Source of the DNA: an uncultured Treponema sp.
Lineage (GTDB): Bacteria > Spirochaetota > Spirochaetia > Treponematales > Treponemataceae
Reading direction: 5' to 3'
NCBI GenBank assembly: GCA_946538795.1
Contig: CAMNGY010000112.1
Location: forward strand, 1-6,106
Length of the DNA: 6,106 bases
Positions within the stretch are counted from its first letter, which is position 1; each line of letters opens with the position of its first letter. Of this stretch, positions 4,569 through 6,106 are shown piece after piece. Under the pieces are notes generated by a model, which saw only the letters and a list, made by a program, of their open reading frames with translations, was not told the DNA's origin and did no database searches. A program made the translations under genes and the position numbers.

Positions 4569-6106
4569 ATGGGTTTGCGCCTTTTCAACACCATGGGACG
4601 GTCCATGCAGGACTTCGTCCCCATTACGGAGGGCTTCGTCGGCTTCTACGGCTGCGGCCCCACGGTCTACAACTACGCCCACATAGGCAACCTGAGGGCC
4701 TACGTGTTCCTGGACACGCTGGACAGGACTCTGACCTTCCTGGGCTATGACAAGAAGCACGTGATGAACATCACGGACATAGGCCACCTGACGGGCGACT
4801 CGGACACGGGCGAGGACAAGATGCTCAGGACGGCGCAGGAGCGGCACGAGAGCGTGCTGGAAGTCGCCAAGTTCTACACCGACGCCTTCCTGTCCGACAT
4901 AGACAGCCTGAACATCATCCGCCCGGACGTCATCTGCAAGGCAACCGACCACGTCCAGGAGATGATAGACCTCATCAAGCGCATCGAGGCCAACGGCCAC
5001 ACCTACATGGCGGGCGGAAACCTCTACTATGACGTGTCCACCTATCCCCATTACGGCGACCTGGCGGGACTGGATATGGACAAGCTGAAGGCTGGGGCCA
5101 GGATCGACATAGATCAGAACAAGCGCAGCCCCTATGACTTCGTGCTGTGGTTCACCAAGAGCAAGTTTGAGAACCAGGCCCTGACCTGGGAATCTCCCTG
5201 GGGCCGGGGTTATCCCGGCTGGCACATAGAATGCTCGGCCATGAGCATGAAGTACTTGGGCGAGCACTTTGACATCCACACGGGCGGCATAGACCACGTC
5301 CCCATCCACCATACCAACGAGATAGCACAGAGCGAGGGGGCGACCGGCAAGAAGTGGGTCAACTACTGGCTGCACAATGAATTCCTGGTCGTGTCAAAGG
5401 ATTCCAAAGAAGGGGCAAAGGACGCGAAGAATGCGGACGGTGCAAAAATGTCAAAGTCTTCGGGTAACTTTCTGCGCCTTCAGACGTTAATAGATAAAGG
5501 GTTCTCTCCCTTGGACTACCGCTTTTTCCTGCTCGGTACCCATTACCGCAAGCAGATTTACTTCAGCGATGAGGCTATGGCGGGCGCGAAGAAGGGTAGG
5601 GGGGCTTTGGTGCAGAGGGTTTCCCGCCTGGCCGCCGGCATAGGCACGGAAAAGCTGGCTTCCCTTGCCGGAAAAAAGTTCGTGAAGGGACAGGCTTCCG
5701 ACCCTGCTGGCCTTTCTGACAGGGCCGCGGCATATCTTTCGGACTTCCGCGCAGGGCTGGAGAACGATCTTTCCACCCCGGTCGCCCTGAGCCAGATCCA
5801 GAAGGCTGTCAAGGATTCGTCGCTGGAGCCTGCCGAGGCCCTGGAACTGATTGCGAGGATGGACAGCGTTACGGGGCTTTCCCTGCTGCAGTCCGCCCTG
5901 GAGTCCTGCAAGGCTGCCGCGAGCATCGTGACGGCGGACAATACCGCCATGGGCGGCCGTTCCGGTGAAGCCGGCAGCAACGCTGGCCGCAACGCCGAGG
6001 ACCCCGAGGCAGCCGGAATCGATGCCCTGGTGGCGGAAAGACAGAAGGCCAAGGCCGAAAAGAACTTTGTCCGCGCGGATGAGATCCGCAAGGAGCTTGC
6101 CGCGAG
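4569..6106 (+). CDS. cysS: Cysteinyl-tRNA synthetase, last residues outside window
   Basis: Cytoplasmic class I enzyme that attaches cysteine to tRNA-Cys. The window holds 512 codons. The HIGH-type motif is HIGN at 38-41, within [14 protein letters not shown]. Zinc ligands correspond to Cys29, Cys222 (HIECSAMS), His247 and Glu251 ([10 protein letters not shown]). The KMSKS loop is exact at 293-297. The C-terminal helical domain is present, and the final conserved segment ([17 protein letters not shown], then [11 protein letters not shown]) shows that only a short tail is missing. The protein is longer than the E. coli enzyme (461 residues) partly because of two insertions: about 14 extra residues just before KMSKS (276-292) and a Gly/Ala/Asn-rich linker at about 455-483. 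The ATG at 4569 has a Shine-Dalgarno and lies 11 bases after htrA, implying cotranscription. Confidence 0.97.
   Translation, partial: MGLRLFNTMGRSMQDFVPITEGFVGFYGCGPTVYNYAHIGNLRAYVFLDTLDRTLTFLGYDKKHVMNITDIGHLTGDSDTGEDKMLRTAQERHESVLEVAKFYTDAFLSDIDSLNIIRPDVICKATDHVQEMIDLIKRIEANGHTYMAGGNLYYDVSTYPHYGDLAGLDMDKLKAGARIDIDQNKRSPYDFVLWFTKSKFENQALTWESPWGRGYPGWHIECSAMSMKYLGEHFDIHTGGIDHVPIHHTNEIAQSEGATGKKWVNYWLHNEFLVVSKDSKEGAKDAKNADGAKMSKSSGNFLRLQTLIDKGFSPLDYRFFLLGTHYRKQIYFSDEAMAGAKKGRGALVQRVSRLAAGIGTEKLASLAGKKFVKGQASDPAGLSDRAAAYLSDFRAGLENDLSTPVALSQIQKAVKDSSLEPAEALELIARMDSVTGLSLLQSALESCKAAASIVTADNTAMGGRSGEAGSNAGRNAEDPEAAGIDALVAERQKAKAEKNFVRADEIRKELAA
5394..5444 (+). other. Lysine-rich insertion before the KMSKS loop of CysRS
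   Basis: Codons 276-292 encode [17 protein letters not shown], where the E. coli enzyme has three residues (DRE) between its equivalent beta strand and KMSKS. The start of the insert (VSKDS, bases TCAAAGGATTC at 5394-5404) resembles the KMSKS loop itself (MSKSS, TCAAAGTCTTC at 5451-5461), so a local duplication is a possible origin. The reading frame and the KMSKS motif are intact. Confidence 0.6.

Noticed and set aside
4518..5375. Long 285-codon open frame on the minus strand opposite htrA and cysS
   Set aside because: It lies fully antisense to well-conserved coding sequence, has a valine- and alanine-rich composition typical of GC-rich shadow frames, and no recognisable motif.
5558..6091. 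177-codon minus-strand open frame opposite the end of cysS
   Set aside because: Ser/Ala/Arg-rich shadow of the real gene, with no ribosome site or motif.

Overview
The window looks like chromosomal DNA from a spirochaete, most likely a GC-rich gut or rumen Treponema. The main clue is the chemoreceptor at the left edge. Its hairpin tip (ADQAKIIAFNAELEASSAGE, then GKNFHIVATEIR) is the variant I associate with treponemal methyl-accepting proteins. The coding sequence is GC-rich with an unusually heavy use of the AUA isoleucine codon. The species cannot be fixed from the sequence alone.

Layout: (1) 1-1399, minus strand: N-terminal 466 residues of a double-Cache chemoreceptor, running off the left edge. 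(2) 1400-1527: a 128-bp divergent control region. It holds two face-to-face promoters with the same spacing and a 12-bp inverted element next to both -35 boxes. (3) 1528-2295, plus: a small secreted protein with the look of an outer-membrane beta-barrel. (4) 2292-3179, plus: a lipoprotein calcineurin-type metallophosphoesterase, starting at TTG inside the stop codon of the barrel gene. (5) 3180-3240: a short gap with a third promoter. (6) 3241-4557, plus: a membrane-anchored HtrA/DegP-type serine protease with one PDZ domain. (7) 4569 to the right edge, plus: cysteinyl-tRNA synthetase, missing only its last residues. No RNA genes, mobile elements, CRISPR arrays or strong terminators were seen.

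How the parts may work together: the barrel and phosphoesterase genes form a translationally coupled envelope operon. They share a mirror-image control region with the divergent chemoreceptor, which suggests joint regulation of a surface or nutrient function. The htrA-cysS pair appears to be a second operon, joining envelope proteolysis to a housekeeping tRNA ligase.

The most unusual signal concerns transcript starts. At all three operon heads the -10 box ends only 7 or 8 bases before the ATG and no usable Shine-Dalgarno is present, so the mRNAs should be essentially leaderless. The two downstream genes (phosphoesterase, cysS) do have Shine-Dalgarno sequences. The second notable signal is the symmetry of the divergent region: from the 12-bp element to the ATG, the two arms have identical lengths.
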